Part shown: positions 1 to 8,420 of the stretch, one piece after another
Layout of the letters: each line of letters opens with the position of its first letter
Position numbering within the stretch: the stretch's first letter is position 1
Translations under genes and position numbers: made by a program
The notes under the pieces: generated by a model
Databases searched by the model: none
Told to the model about the DNA's origin: nothing
The model's input: only the letters and a program-made list of their open reading frames with translations
Assembly (NCBI GenBank): GCA_017304675.1
Contig: JAFKLS010000018.1
Coordinates: forward strand, 310,001-374,000
Reading direction: 5' to 3'
Length of the DNA stretch: 64,000 nucleotides
From: Sphingobacteriia bacterium
GTDB lineage: Bacteria; Bacteroidota; Bacteroidia; Chitinophagales; Chitinophagaceae

Positions 1-2
1 AA

Positions 3-302
3 ATAATTGAAGAGAATGCCAATACTTTATTCGATCCGGCACAAACCATTGTACAAATTAAAACGGCAAATGATAAACAAACAATGGCATTGCTTCAGGA
101 TACCATCTGGAGCAGTTATTTGTGCAAAGAAAATAGTACAGAAGTGGTGTTGAGAATGAACAAAAAAAACATTCCTCAATTTATTCACTTTCTTGCTACA
201 CGGGATATTGAAATAGAATCTGTACAACCCAGGAATAACCTGGAAGATTATTTTTTACAAGTAACAGCAGGCAAACAACATGTTCACACTTTTAAGAATT
301 GA
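3..302 (+). CDS. ABC transporter ATP-binding protein, C-terminal fragment (5' end outside window)
   Basis: The frame is open from the window edge and ends in TGA at 300-302, giving 99 visible residues. No Walker motifs are visible because they would lie upstream. The tail ends with an IESVQPRNNLEDYFLQVT-like segment, the pattern found at the end of ATPases that energise ABC-2 type exporters (LEDxFL near the C-terminus). The next gene, an ABC-2 permease, starts inside this one with a 23-base overlap, so the two are almost certainly translated together as one exporter. The substrate cannot be told. The assignment depends on the tail pattern and the neighbour rather than on catalytic motifs. Confidence 0.75.
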   Translation: MIEENANTLFDPAQTIVQIKTANDKQTMALLQDTIWSSYLCKENSTEVVLRMNKKNIPQFIHFLATRDIEIESVQPRNNLEDYFLQVTAGKQHVHTFKN

Positions 303-1155
303 GATATATAAGATCTTTTCAAAGCCAAGAACATATTTGGCCTTTGCTGCCATTACAGCGCTCATCTTAATTGTACAATTGGGGTTGAAAGTTGATGGCA
401 ATGAGTATGCAGCTTTCGTTTTGGCAGACCTGAGCAACACTTTACAAATAGATGGCAAAATCATTAACGGATACTTCGTTTGCTATGTAGTATTGCAATT
501 ATTACTGGTGCATGTTCCACTTCTGATTGCGCTCATTGCTGCAGATATGATTAGCGGCGAAGCCAATATGGGAACACTCCGGTTATTGGTTACAAAACCG
601 GTTAGCAGAAGCGGACTCTTAATAGCTAAATTTCTTGCATCGGCAGTTTACACAATCATTCTCCTTATATGGATTGCAGTTCTTGCCTTATTTGTAAGCA
701 TGTATATTTTTGGAACAGACGATATGTTTTTATTAAAAAACAATTATGCTGTTCAGATTGAGAAGGCAGATATCTTCTGGCGCTATGCAGGTGCTTTCTT
801 TTTTGCAACATTAGCCATGTTAACCGTTGCCGCCCTTGGCTTCTTCTTATCGCAGTTTGCCGATAATTCAATTGGGCCAATTGTAGCAACGATGAGTATT
901 ATAATTGTTTTTACCATTCTCAGCACCATGAGTATTCCTATATTCAACATTATTAAACCTTACCTTTTCACCACACATATGGTTGCCTGGAAAGAATTTT
1001 TTGATGTGAAGTTGAATGCAGATAATGAAACCATTGCCGGTAGTTTGCAGCGGGGAGATAAGATCATAAAATCGGCGGCAATACTTGTTCTGCATATTGT
1101 TTTATTTGTTGGAGCTTCAATATGGGTATTTAAAAAGAAAGATGTGCTTAGTTAA
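280..1155 (+). CDS. ABC-2 type transporter permease
   Basis: This 291-residue membrane protein has about six hydrophobic segments (near residues 18-37, 66-90, 108-137, 168-190, 197-216 and 266-284). It carries the cytoplasmic MISGEANMGTLRLLVTKPVSR stretch after the second segment, typical of ABC-2 permeases (SGE..GTL..LL..PVSR). It overlaps the upstream ATPase fragment by 23 bases, so together they form one exporter half-pair in the inner membrane. The start at 280 follows from the hydrophobic N-terminus MFTLLRIEIYKIFSKPRTY, which resembles other permeases of this type. The substrate is unknown. Its stop codon touches a heptanucleotide array that leads into the next gene. Confidence 0.85.
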   Translation: MFTLLRIEIYKIFSKPRTYLAFAAITALILIVQLGLKVDGNEYAAFVLADLSNTLQIDGKIINGYFVCYVVLQLLLVHVPLLIALIAADMISGEANMGTLRLLVTKPVSRSGLLIAKFLASAVYTIILLIWIAVLALFVSMYIFGTDDMFLLKNNYAVQIEKADIFWRYAGAFFFATLAMLTVAALGFFLSQFADNSIGPIVATMSIIIVFTILSTMSIPIFNIIKPYLFTTHMVAWKEFFDVKLNADNETIAGSLQRGDKIIKSAAILVLHIVLFVGASIWVFKKKDVLS

Positions 1156-1188
1156 TTATGAATTAGAAATTAAGAATTAATAATGAAG
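1154..1188. repeat. Imperfect heptanucleotide array 1 (AATTAnn unit)
   Basis: Five consecutive 7-base units share the AATTA core. The first three positions are invariant and variation is mainly in the last two. The array begins in the TAA stop of the ABC permease, and its fifth unit contains the ATG of the LolA-like gene at 1183. The period is exactly 7 throughout. Confidence 0.7.
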
Positions 1189-1887
1189 AAATATTGCTCA
1201 ATACTACTTACACTTTTCACTTTTCATGTTTCATCTTTCACTTCAAAAGCGCAGGACATTAACCAACTGGTAGAGCAGGTTAAAAGTAAGCTGAATGTAG
1301 TGAACGATTATATTGCTGAAGGGAAAATGAAAACCGATATTGCTTTTATTAAAGCCCCTGTCGGAAAAATCAGGATCTATTTTAAAAAACCTGATAAATT
1401 TAAACTCAAGAGAGAAACAGGTATTTCTATTTTACCTAAGGGCGGCGTAACTATGAATATCGGTTCCCTTATGACCACAAACGATTTTACAATTATTCCT
1501 GCAGGAGATATGCTGGTAAATGGCATTAAAACAAAAGTGGTAAAACTATTACCACTAAATGAGAACAGCGATATTATTCTCACCACTTTGTATATTGATG
1601 AAGCAAACAGGCTTGTAAAAAAAGCTACCACTACCACTAAAGAAAATGGCACTTACGATATTGAGATGACCTACGGAAAATTTTCACAATACGGGCTACC
1701 CGATAAGCTTATTTTTAGCTTCAATACAAAAAATTATAAGATGCCAAAGGGGGTAACCCTTGAGTTTGAAGACAATGCCACACCTGAAGAAAAAGCCAAC
1801 ATGAAAAATAAAAAAGGTAAAGTGGAAATCACTTACTCCAATTACATCATCAACAAAGGCATTGATGATGCTGTATTTAAAAATTAA
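1183..1887 (+). CDS. LolA-like outer-membrane lipoprotein sorting protein
   Basis: The 234-residue product has a signal peptide (residues 1 to about 23, with an SKAQ cleavage end). After it comes a LolA-like fold pattern: an early helix with VEQVKSKLNVVNDYIAEGKM, then alternating beta strands including IRIYFKKPDKFKLKRE (the YxxPDKFR-like strand of lipoprotein carriers) and late ..ITYSNYIINKGIDDAVF. This suggests a periplasmic protein binding lipid or lipoprotein acyl chains. It follows the ABC exporter by 27 bases and could be co-transcribed. The codons for signal-peptide residues 9-20 consist of a heptanucleotide array (1208-1242), so the hydrophobic core appears to be built from a repeat. 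Its last four bases overlap the convergent epimerase gene. True LolA function is not proven. Confidence 0.7.
   Translation: MKKYCSILLTLFTFHVSSFTSKAQDINQLVEQVKSKLNVVNDYIAEGKMKTDIAFIKAPVGKIRIYFKKPDKFKLKRETGISILPKGGVTMNIGSLMTTNDFTIIPAGDMLVNGIKTKVVKLLPLNENSDIILTTLYIDEANRLVKKATTTTKENGTYDIEMTYGKFSQYGLPDKLIFSFNTKNYKMPKGVTLEFEDNATPEEKANMKNKKGKVEITYSNYIINKGIDDAVFKN
1208..1242. repeat. Imperfect heptanucleotide array 2 (TTTCAnn unit) inside a signal peptide
   Basis: Five 7-base units with consensus TTTCACT/TTTCAT(G/C) run without interruption through the signal-peptide codons of the LolA-like gene. The unit is different from array 1, which lies only 19 bases upstream. Confidence 0.75.
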
Positions 1888-2759
1888 AACACGGCAACAC
1901 TCCAGCTTCTTTCAAAAAGATTATTCGGCTGCAACGCATTAATACCTTCCTTTTCGTTTAATTGTTGTAAAGAATTTTCACTGTCGGCAATACCACACCA
2001 GGGCTCTATACAAACAAAATCGGCATCTTTGGCGCTCCATATACCCATATACGGAAAATGATGGTAGGCAACTGTTAGCCCATGTTTCGTTTTATTGGAG
2101 AGAATGGAAATAGAAGCAGATTTCAGATGTTTAAACACCAAAGCATCTTTATAAAACAGTTGTTTGTTCAGTTCAATTTTATCTGTGCCCTGAAAAAAGG
2201 GAACTGGATGCATTTTTATTAATCCATCACTTGTTAAAGGCCAAATACCTTCCGTTTCATTTTGATCAAACTGCAAAAACCAGTCATTAAACCCTGTGCC
2301 CGATGTTAAAGGCACTTTAAATGCCGGATGAGCCCCTACCGAAAAATACATTTCTTTCTCGTCAGTATTTTTCACAATGTAAGTAACAGATAATTTGTTT
2401 GCACTGAGTTTATATTCAACGTAAAATTCAAATTCGAACGGATAGTTCTTCCTGGTTGATTCGTCAGGTTTTAATAAAAATGTTAAGGCATCAGGTTCCT
2501 GCAAAACAACTTCAAAAATACTGTCTCTTGCAAAACCATGCCTATTTAACTGATAAGGATTATCGTTAAAAAAAAATGTATTGTTTTTCAATCCGCCTAC
2601 TATCGGAAAAAGTACCGGGCTTTTCTTGGCCCAAAAATCAGGGTTTGCATCCCACAGATACTCTAATCTTGTTTCTTTGTTAAAGATACTTTGCAGTTCT
2701 GCCCCTTTATCTGCTATCTCAACTTTTACAATATTATTCTCTATTGCGAATAAAGCCAT
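1884..2759 (-). CDS. Aldose 1-epimerase family protein (LacX-like)
   Basis: The 291-residue protein belongs by pattern to the galactose-mutarotase-like superfamily. Supporting segments are VEIADKGAELQSIFNKET near the N-terminus, the LFPIVGGLKNN turn (residues about 51-61), NRHGFARD with the His proposed for catalysis (about 72-79), and GAHPAFKVPL with the second His (about 143-152). The EPWCGIAD segment with the acidic residue comes near residue 253. The family interconverts sugar anomers or binds related sugar phosphates, and the exact substrate is unknown. The gene is convergent with the LolA-like gene (4-base overlap) and sits 9 bases after pdxA on the same strand, so it may be read from the pdxA promoter. 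Confidence 0.8.
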   Translation of the reverse strand: MALFAIENNIVKVEIADKGAELQSIFNKETRLEYLWDANPDFWAKKSPVLFPIVGGLKNNTFFFNDNPYQLNRHGFARDSIFEVVLQEPDALTFLLKPDESTRKNYPFEFEFYVEYKLSANKLSVTYIVKNTDEKEMYFSVGAHPAFKVPLTSGTGFNDWFLQFDQNETEGIWPLTSDGLIKMHPVPFFQGTDKIELNKQLFYKDALVFKHLKSASISILSNKTKHGLTVAYHHFPYMGIWSAKDADFVCIEPWCGIADSENSLQQLNEKEGINALQPNNLFERSWSVAVF

Positions 2760-2768
2760 AAATCGTTA

Positions 2769-3863
2769 TTAATTTTCTGATTCTTCCACTTTCTCATCTA
2801 CCGCATTGGCTAATAGTTTAGCACTCATTTTCTTTAACCTGTTTTGCCTCACTTCAGCATACCCTTTTCTCCTGCGAACAATATCAATAGCTTCAAAAAT
2901 AGCTGCCAGAAAAGAGGTAGCATCTGCTTTTCCTTTACCTGCAATATCAAAAGCAGTTCCATGATCCGGACTGGTTCTAACAACATCAAGCCCGGCAGTA
3001 TAATTTACACCTTCGCCAATTGCAAGCGATTTAAAAGGAATCAACCCCTGATCATGGTACAATGCCAGTACAGCATCAAATTTTTCATGTTGCCCTCTCG
3101 CAAAAAAAGCGTCCGAGCTATATGGTCCAAATACCAATATGTTCTGTTTGGCTTCTTTGATAGCCGGTTTTATAATAGTTTGCTCTTCATTTCCCACCAA
3201 TCCTTCATCTCCGGCATGAGGATTTAAACCCAATACGGCAATTCTTGGTTTATCAATCCCAAAATCTTTTTGCAGCGACTGATTAATTATCTGCAATTTT
3301 TGAATAATGTTTTCTTTGGTAATGTATTTACCAACTTCAGCTAAAGGCACATGCTCAGTTACCAGCCCAACGCGCATGTTTTCAGCTATCATTAACATTA
3401 CAACATCGCTTGCTGCAAACACAGCTTTTAAATAAGGTGTGTGGCCACTAAAATTAAAACCGGGCGATTGAATATTTTTTTTATGAATAGGTGCCGTAAC
3501 CAAAGCATCTACAGCACCCTGCTTCAAAGCATCTACAGCATGTTGTAGCGAAATCAGTGCGTACTTGCCGCCAGTTTCATTTAAAATACCGGGAGTAATT
3601 TGCACTTCTTCTTCCCAGCAATTATATACATTAACCTGTTTATGGCTTAGTTTAGATAAATCTTTAGTGCTGTTATATGAAAAATTAATATCAGGAAGGC
3701 TCTTCCGGTAAAAATTAATGCTCTTATTACTTGCAAAAATAACAGGTACACATATTTCTAATATTCTATGATCGGCAAGTGATTTAACAATCAATTCAAG
3801 CCCTATTCCATTCAGATCACCACAAGAAAAACCAACCACCGGTTTTTGCAATTCATTCATCAT
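2769..3863 (-). CDS. pdxA: 4-hydroxythreonine-4-phosphate dehydrogenase
   Basis: PdxA oxidises 4-phosphohydroxy-L-threonine in the pyridoxal 5'-phosphate pathway. Family marks are GDLNGIGLELIVKSL near the N-terminus (GDPxGIGPE pattern) and three metal-binding His contexts: SGHTPYL, LNPHAGDEG and ALYHDQGLIPFK. The DHGTAFDIAGKGKAD segment lies near the C-terminus. The open frame reaches 3908, but I choose the ATG at 3863 (MMNELQKPVVGFSCGD, 364 residues). The extra 15 residues are Ser/Phe-rich and unlike the family, and a start there would abut rsmA. The gene is divergent from rsmA. The GDLNG variant, with Leu for Pro, is seen in the sequence. Confidence 0.93.
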   Translation of the reverse strand: MMNELQKPVVGFSCGDLNGIGLELIVKSLADHRILEICVPVIFASNKSINFYRKSLPDINFSYNSTKDLSKLSHKQVNVYNCWEEEVQITPGILNETGGKYALISLQHAVDALKQGAVDALVTAPIHKKNIQSPGFNFSGHTPYLKAVFAASDVVMLMIAENMRVGLVTEHVPLAEVGKYITKENIIQKLQIINQSLQKDFGIDKPRIAVLGLNPHAGDEGLVGNEEQTIIKPAIKEAKQNILVFGPYSSDAFFARGQHEKFDAVLALYHDQGLIPFKSLAIGEGVNYTAGLDVVRTSPDHGTAFDIAGKGKADATSFLAAIFEAIDIVRRRKGYAEVRQNRLKKMSAKLLANAVDEKVEESEN

Positions 3864-3881
3864 GCTGAAACTTTTGAAATG

Positions 3882-3909
3882 TGAAGATAACGAAAAGGAA
3901 CTTGGCAAA
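3882..3909 (-). promoter_or_regulatory. Candidate pdxA promoter
   Basis: On the minus strand TTTG (3906-3909) is followed after 16 bases by TATCTTCA (3882-3889). This resembles the Bacteroidota TTTG / TAnnTTTG pair with two mismatches in the -7 element. It lies 18 bases before the chosen pdxA ATG. Confidence 0.35.
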
Positions 3910-3913
3910 TGCC

Positions 3914-3921
3914 TACTTTTG
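3914..3921 (+). promoter_or_regulatory. Candidate -7 element of rsmA (near-leaderless)
   Basis: TACTTTTG fits TAnnTTTG exactly and ends 5 bases before the chosen rsmA ATG at 3927. A transcript would start at or next to the start codon. No clear -33 TTTG is visible at the usual distance, so this may be chance. Confidence 0.35.
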
Positions 3922-3926
3922 CTGCA

Positions 3927-4682
3927 ATGGAGTACACGCTAAAAAAATCATTGGGTCAACACTTTTTAAAAGATGAAAATATTTGCAGTAAAATTGTAGA
4001 TGCTTTACAGATTGAGCAATACAATCGGCTGTTGGAAGTGGGTCCTGGTGGCGGAGCCTTAACCAAATATTTGCTTCAAATACCCGATATACATTTTAAA
4101 GCTGTGGAGTTAGATACGGAAAAAGTAAACTATCTGGAACAAACTTTTCCCGCAATACAAAATAAAATTATTCATGAAAATTTTTTGGAAATAGATGCTC
4201 CGTTTGCAGAGCCGTTTATTGTTATTGGCAATTTCCCTTATAACATTTCATCACAAATATTATTTAAAATATTGGATTGGAAGGAACAGGTGCCTGTAGT
4301 GATAGGTATGTTTCAGAAAGAAGTGGCACAGCGTGTAGCTGCCCGGCCACATTCAAAAGCATATGGTATTTTAAGTGTGCTGGTACAGGCCTATTATGAA
4401 CCGGAATATTTATTCGATGTATCTCCAGGGTGTTTTAACCCACCCCCGAAAGTAATAAGCGGGGTAATTAAATTAAGAAAAAAAAATACAGGGTTACATG
4501 TAAGAAGTGAAAGAGATTTTTTTGTTTTGGTAAAAACTGCATTCAATCAAAGAAGAAAAATGTTGCGCAACGCTGTAAAAAATTTGTTTGAAGAAGCAGC
4601 CTTACAAAACGAGATGTTCACAAAAAGGGCAGAACAATTGTCGTTAGAAGATTTTGCAGCCTTAACCCATATAATGAAATAG
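3927..4682 (+). CDS. rsmA: 16S rRNA (adenine1518/1519-N6)-dimethyltransferase
   Basis: RsmA/KsgA dimethylates two adjacent adenines in helix 45 of 16S rRNA using S-adenosylmethionine. The N-terminal KKSLGQHFLKDENI, the SAM motif I LLEVGPGGGALTKYL, and motif IV IGNFPYNISSQILFK (NFPY in place of NLPY) are all present. The C-terminal small helical domain includes FNQRRKMLRNAVKNL. I choose the ATG at 3927 (MEYTLKKSLGQHF, 251 residues) because the family starts just before KxSLGQHF. The ATG at 3909 adds only MPTFAA. A D-2-hydroxyacid dehydrogenase gene follows after 6 bases. Confidence 0.95.
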   Translation: MEYTLKKSLGQHFLKDENICSKIVDALQIEQYNRLLEVGPGGGALTKYLLQIPDIHFKAVELDTEKVNYLEQTFPAIQNKIIHENFLEIDAPFAEPFIVIGNFPYNISSQILFKILDWKEQVPVVIGMFQKEVAQRVAARPHSKAYGILSVLVQAYYEPEYLFDVSPGCFNPPPKVISGVIKLRKKNTGLHVRSERDFFVLVKTAFNQRRKMLRNAVKNLFEEAALQNEMFTKRAEQLSLEDFAALTHIMK

Positions 4683-4688
4683 AAGGTA

Positions 4689-5615
4689 ATGAAAAAGAAA
4701 GTAATTATAACGGCCAGGTGTCACCCTTATTTAATTGAACAATTAGAGCAACAGGGGTTTTTAATCAATTATACACCGGGAATAACCTATACAGCATTAC
4801 AAAAAGAAATTGTGGATGTTGAAGGGCTCGTAATTACCACCAAATTGAAAATTGATAAGCATATAATTGACCTGGCTCCAAATTTAAAATGGATAGGCCG
4901 CTTAGGCAGCGGCATGGAACATGTAGATGTGCCTTATGCAACATTAAAGGGCATCCGTTGTATATCCAGTCCCGAAGGCAATAGAAATGCGGTTGCAGAA
5001 CATGCTCTTGGTTTGTTATTAAATCTTATGAACAAGATCAGTTGCAGTGCCCTGGAAATTAAACAGGGAGAATGGAGAAGAGATGCCAACCGCGGAGACG
5101 AACTTACCGGGAAAACAGTAGGTATCATTGGTTTTGGAAACACAGGCAGTGCATTTGCCAAATTACTCGCTTCTTTTAATGTAATAGTATTGGCTTACGA
5201 TAAATATAAAAGCGGCTTTGCAAACGATTATACCAGGGAAGCCTCGTTAGAACAAATTGCCAGGTATGCCGATGTGGTAAGTTTTCACGTACCATTAACA
5301 CCCGAAACATTCCATATGGCCAATGCTCCTTTCTTTAACTCACTGGAAAAAAAACCTTATTTTTTAAATACCTGCCGTGGTAAAGTTACCGACACAGATG
5401 CCCTGATTCAGGCATTAACAAAGGAAAAAATCAAGGCGGCCGGCTTAGATGTACTTGAAAACGAGCAACTGGATAGTTATACGCCTAATGAGCAGGAAAA
5501 TCTCAGCTGGTTACTATCTCAACCTAATGTAATTATTACACCGCATATTGCCGGTTATAGCAACGAAGCATTTTATAAAATGAGTAAGGTTCTATTGGAA
5601 AAGCTGGAGTTATAG
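4689..5615 (+). CDS. D-2-hydroxyacid dehydrogenase (phosphoglycerate dehydrogenase-like)
   Basis: The 308-residue NAD-dependent oxidoreductase has the usual two-lobed order. The substrate lobe includes [11 protein letters not shown], followed by [17 protein letters not shown]. The Rossmann lobe begins [20 protein letters not shown] (GxGxxG). The catalytic triad is visible as Arg in NTCRGKVTD, Glu in LDVLENE and His in TPHIAGYS. It acts in the cytosol on a short 2-oxo or 2-hydroxy acid. Serine-pathway SerA is possible, but no ACT domain is present, so substrate is left open. It follows rsmA by 6 bases on the same strand and is probably co-transcribed. Confidence 0.88.
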   Translation: MKKKVIITARCHPYLIEQLEQQGFLINYTPGITYTALQKEIVDVEGLVITTKLKIDKHIIDLAPNLKWIGRLGSGMEHVDVPYATLKGIRCISSPEGNRNAVAEHALGLLLNLMNKISCSALEIKQGEWRRDANRGDELTGKTVGIIGFGNTGSAFAKLLASFNVIVLAYDKYKSGFANDYTREASLEQIARYADVVSFHVPLTPETFHMANAPFFNSLEKKPYFLNTCRGKVTDTDALIQALTKEKIKAAGLDVLENEQLDSYTPNEQENLSWLLSQPNVIITPHIAGYSNEAFYKMSKVLLEKLEL

Positions 5616-5644
5616 CGGGCAACAAGTTTTTTATTAATATTTCC

Positions 5645-5652
5645 TATATTTG
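5645..5652 (+). promoter_or_regulatory. Candidate -7 element of greA
   Basis: TATATTTG matches TAnnTTTG exactly in the 107-base gap before greA. It predicts a leader of about 65-70 bases. No convincing -33 element is seen at the usual distance. Confidence 0.45.
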
Positions 5653-5722
5653 TATTTACTGCAACGCTGCACACCTGTTGTGTGGCGTTGTATTTTTTTT
5701 TATCTCTTTTAAACAAAAGATT

Positions 5723-6190
5723 ATGAGTGAATACGTTACCAAAGAGACCTTTGAAAAAATGAAGGATGAGCTTCACAAGATGAAGACCGTAGACCGCCCT
5801 GCCGCTTCCAAAGCTATTGCAGAGGCAAGAGAGAAAGGAGATTTGAAAGAAAATGCTGAATACGATGCGGCCAAAGAGGCTCAGGGGATCTTGGAAGCCA
5901 AGATCAAACAACTGGAAGGTGCTATAGCTACGGCTAAAATTGTAGATCCTTCTACAATTGATACGAGTAAAGTTGCTATTCTTACCAAAGTAACCATTAC
6001 CAATATAGCCAATAAAAAAACAGTTACCTACCAGATAGTGGGCGAAAAAGAAGCTGATCTGAAATCAGGGAAAATATCTGCCTCCTCTCCAATAGGCAAA
6101 GGATTGCTGGGCAAAACAAAAGGAGATGTAGCCGAGGTGCAGGCACCTACAGGTGTTATTAAATTTAAAATAGAAGAAATCAATATTTAA
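5723..6190 (+). CDS. greA: Transcription elongation factor GreA
   Basis: GreA rescues backtracked RNA polymerase by stimulating cleavage of the nascent transcript. The 155-residue length is normal. The N-terminal coiled coil contains the acidic tip region AREKGDLKENAEYDAAKEAQ, with the conserved Asp and Glu that enter the polymerase secondary channel. The C-terminal globular domain has SSPIGKGLLGKTKGDVAEV. I choose the ATG at 5723 (MSEYVTKETFEKM) over the frame start at 5678, which adds a Phe-rich stretch not found in the family and lies close to the likely transcription start. A strong terminator follows 4 bases after the stop. Confidence 0.96.
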   Translation: MSEYVTKETFEKMKDELHKMKTVDRPAASKAIAEAREKGDLKENAEYDAAKEAQGILEAKIKQLEGAIATAKIVDPSTIDTSKVAILTKVTITNIANKKTVTYQIVGEKEADLKSGKISASSPIGKGLLGKTKGDVAEVQAPTGVIKFKIEEINI

Positions 6191-6194
6191 CAGC

Positions 6195-6219
6195 AAGCCC
6201 CGTTATCGGGGCTTTTTTA
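6195..6219 (+). terminator. Rho-independent terminator after greA
   Basis: An 8-base stem AAGCCCCG / CGGGGCTT with loop TTAT is followed by a run of T (to 6218). It begins 4 bases after the greA stop. The remaining bases to 6383 hold no gene that I can support. Confidence 0.9.
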
Positions 6220-6383
6220 TTATCCTTACTTTTAATTTGAAGCAATAAGCATAATAAGAAAATAGATTACTCCCATACAATACAAGCCAATTTTAAATGA
6301 ATTCTGGTTTGTGTTCATTGCATCAGCTTTTATTTTAAAACGTATGCAAATCCTGTTTATTTTGCAATTGAAAAATTTTATGT

Positions 6384-6773
6384 ATGACCCTATTCTCAAA
6401 AATCATTGCAGGAGAAATACCTTCCTATAAAATTGCAGAGAATGAAAAGTTTTATGCTTTTCTTGATATTTTCCCCGCCATGACCGGGCATACGCTGGTA
6501 GTTCCTAAAACAGAGGTAGACCGGATTTTTGATTTAAGTGAAGACTATCTGAAAGAGATACTTGTATTTGCACAGCCAATTGCCCAAGCCATACAAAAAG
6601 CATTTGATTATAACAGGGTGAATATACTTACCATTGGTTTTGAAGTGCCACATGCGCATATACACCTTTTACCAATGAATGGAATGCAAGATATGCATAC
6701 GCTTACAGGTAAGCACAAAGCGGATGATGATGTATTGAAAAACGTGCAACAAAAAATCTTACAACAGCTTTAA
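6384..6773 (+). CDS. HIT family nucleotide hydrolase (HINT-like)
   Basis: The 129-residue protein carries the histidine-triad signature PHAHIHLLP near residues 89-97, where the middle His is the nucleophile of nucleotidyl hydrolysis. The N-terminal LFSKIIAGEIPSYKIAENEKFYAFLDIFP and GHTLVVPK are typical of the HINT branch, which hydrolyses purine nucleoside phosphoramidates. The metal-binding Cys found near the N-terminus of many HINT proteins is absent here. The gene stands alone between the greA terminator and the convergent ruvC. Confidence 0.9.
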   Translation: MTLFSKIIAGEIPSYKIAENEKFYAFLDIFPAMTGHTLVVPKTEVDRIFDLSEDYLKEILVFAQPIAQAIQKAFDYNRVNILTIGFEVPHAHIHLLPMNGMQDMHTLTGKHKADDDVLKNVQQKILQQL

Positions 6774-6796
6774 AGAAGCAGCCTTTTTATTAGCCG

Positions 6797-7351
6797 CTAT
6801 TTTACTCTTCCCGGATTTTTCTTAATAAAATCTTCCCAACCCTTTAATCCCTTTTGCTTAAACATAACAGAAGAAGTTTGATAATGATGGCAAAGGGCCA
6901 CTGCCAATGCATCTGTAGCATCGTAACTATTAGGTTTGGCAGTTATTGCCAATATTTTTTGCAGCATTTGCCAAACTTGTTCTTTATCGGCATTGCCATT
7001 GCCTGTAATAGATTGTTTTATTTTTTTGGGCGAATATTCGGTAACGCTTAATTCTGCCTGCATGGCAGCAGCAATAGCAACTCCCTGAGCCCTTCCCAGC
7101 TTTAGCATACTTTGAATATTTTTTCCGAAGAAAGGTGCTTCAATGGCAAATGTTTGCGGTTTAAACTGTGTAATAAGTTCCGTAACCTTCGCATGAATGC
7201 GGCCCAGCCTATCGTAAATATCTTTATGTGCAGTAAGTTTAAGAGCATCCATTTCCAGTACTTTAATATCTGTGCCTTTTACCCGCAATAAGGCATACCC
7301 CATAACCTGGGTGCCCGGGTCAATCCCCAATATCACCGTTTCTTTTTGCAT
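6797..7351 (-). CDS. ruvC: Holliday junction resolvase RuvC
   Basis: RuvC cuts Holliday junctions as a dimer after RuvAB branch migration. The 184-residue protein has the RNase H-like fold with acidic catalytic residues in ILGIDPGTQVMGYAL (Asp11), TFAIEAPFFGKN (Glu) and NSYDATDALAVALCHH (two Asp). The SMLKLGRAQGVAIAAA helix is also typical. The C-terminal tail from about residue 160 is slightly longer than in E. coli. The gene is convergent with the HIT gene and monocistronic as far as can be seen, with ruvA and ruvB not nearby. Confidence 0.95.
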   Translation of the reverse strand: MQKETVILGIDPGTQVMGYALLRVKGTDIKVLEMDALKLTAHKDIYDRLGRIHAKVTELITQFKPQTFAIEAPFFGKNIQSMLKLGRAQGVAIAAAMQAELSVTEYSPKKIKQSITGNGNADKEQVWQMLQKILAITAKPNSYDATDALAVALCHHYQTSSVMFKQKGLKGWEDFIKKNPGRVK

Positions 7352-7489
7352 TGATGTGAAAATAGCTGTTTATTGAATATGTTTTTTATCTCGTGCTTTC
7401 ATCCGTTCTTTGTAAACAAATAATGGCAACTGAAGAAATCCTTAAAAATATTCGTTAATTATATTGTTGGGCCTATTCTGTTTATCTGG

Positions 7490-8419
7490 TTGTTTTTTTC
7501 CATTTACCACCAGATCGTTCAACAAAAAAATATCCAACAATCTTTTCATGCTATTAGAACCTCATTCGGGCCGGTAGAATGGCTGATACTGGGTGCGGTT
7601 CTATTGTTAATGATCATTAATTGGGGCATAGAAGCCGTTAAATGGAGATATTTAATGCATGGCATACAGGAAATAAAATTTGGTACTGCTCTAAAAGCTG
7701 TTTTTACCGGGCAGGCTTTTGCTTTTAATACCATTAATAATGTAGGCGAATACCTGGGGCGAATATTGTTTTTAGGAGAAGGTAATCGGTTAAGAGCTAT
7801 TTCCGTTACGGTAATTGGAAGTATCAGTCAATTGTTGGTAACCCTTATTTTTGGTTTTATCGGGTTGATATACCTCCAGTATTATTTATTGATGGATATT
7901 CATGCCACTATTGGTATAACGCATTTTTTAATGCGTGGATTTATCTGGATACTTCTTTTAATAATAATAGGTATAGGGTTGTTCTATTTTGCTATCGACC
8001 AGTTTGTGGCGTTGATAGATAAGTTACCCGTTTTGGCCAGGTTTAATTATTTTATTCAGAAAATTGAAGAGGTACACCCCAAACAATTAACAAGAATTTT
8101 ACTTCTATCAACAGCAAGGTACTTTGTATTTGTTTTGCAATACCTGTTGTTGTTAACTGTTTTTAATGTAAAAGCGAATATTTTGCAACTTACAGGGCTT
8201 ATTTGTGTTAAGTTTTTAATATTATCTATGTTGCCTACCATAGCGTTGGCCGAGTTAGGTTTAAGGGGTGAAATAAGTATTCAGCTGTTTGGAATTGTAA
8301 GCAATAATACTTTAGGCATCTTATTTGCAGCTACTGGCATCTGGGTAATTAATAAAGTGTTGCCTGCAGTTTTAGGAGGAATATTTATTTTAGGGGTAAG
8401 AATATTTAAGAACAAATAA
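7490..8419 (+). CDS. Flippase-like / lysylphosphatidylglycerol synthase TM family protein
   Basis: The protein has about eight membrane segments and matches by pattern the UPF0104/YbhN-like family of integral membrane proteins (FNTINNVGEYLGRILFL, a late ALAELGLRGEISIQLFG). Start choice is a problem. The annotated start is a TTG at 7490, yet the same frame is open back to 7424 and reads LKKSLKIFVNYIVGPILFIW. That is a natural amphipathic end plus first half of TM1, with no ATG, GTG or TTG before it. An ATG at 7423 is one base out of frame. A one-base deletion there would give MQLKKSLKIF. So the true N-terminus probably lies near 7423. The DUF3108 gene follows after one base. Confidence 0.75.
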   Translation: MFFSIYHQIVQQKNIQQSFHAIRTSFGPVEWLILGAVLLLMIINWGIEAVKWRYLMHGIQEIKFGTALKAVFTGQAFAFNTINNVGEYLGRILFLGEGNRLRAISVTVIGSISQLLVTLIFGFIGLIYLQYYLLMDIHATIGITHFLMRGFIWILLLIIIGIGLFYFAIDQFVALIDKLPVLARFNYFIQKIEEVHPKQLTRILLLSTARYFVFVLQYLLLLTVFNVKANILQLTGLICVKFLILSMLPTIALAELGLRGEISIQLFGIVSNNTLGILFAATGIWVINKVLPAVLGGIFILGVRIFKNK

Positions 8420-8420
8420 C

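Noticed and set aside
3864..3908. Upstream extension of pdxA to 3908
   Set aside because: The extra 15 residues are not family-like and overlap the likely promoter.
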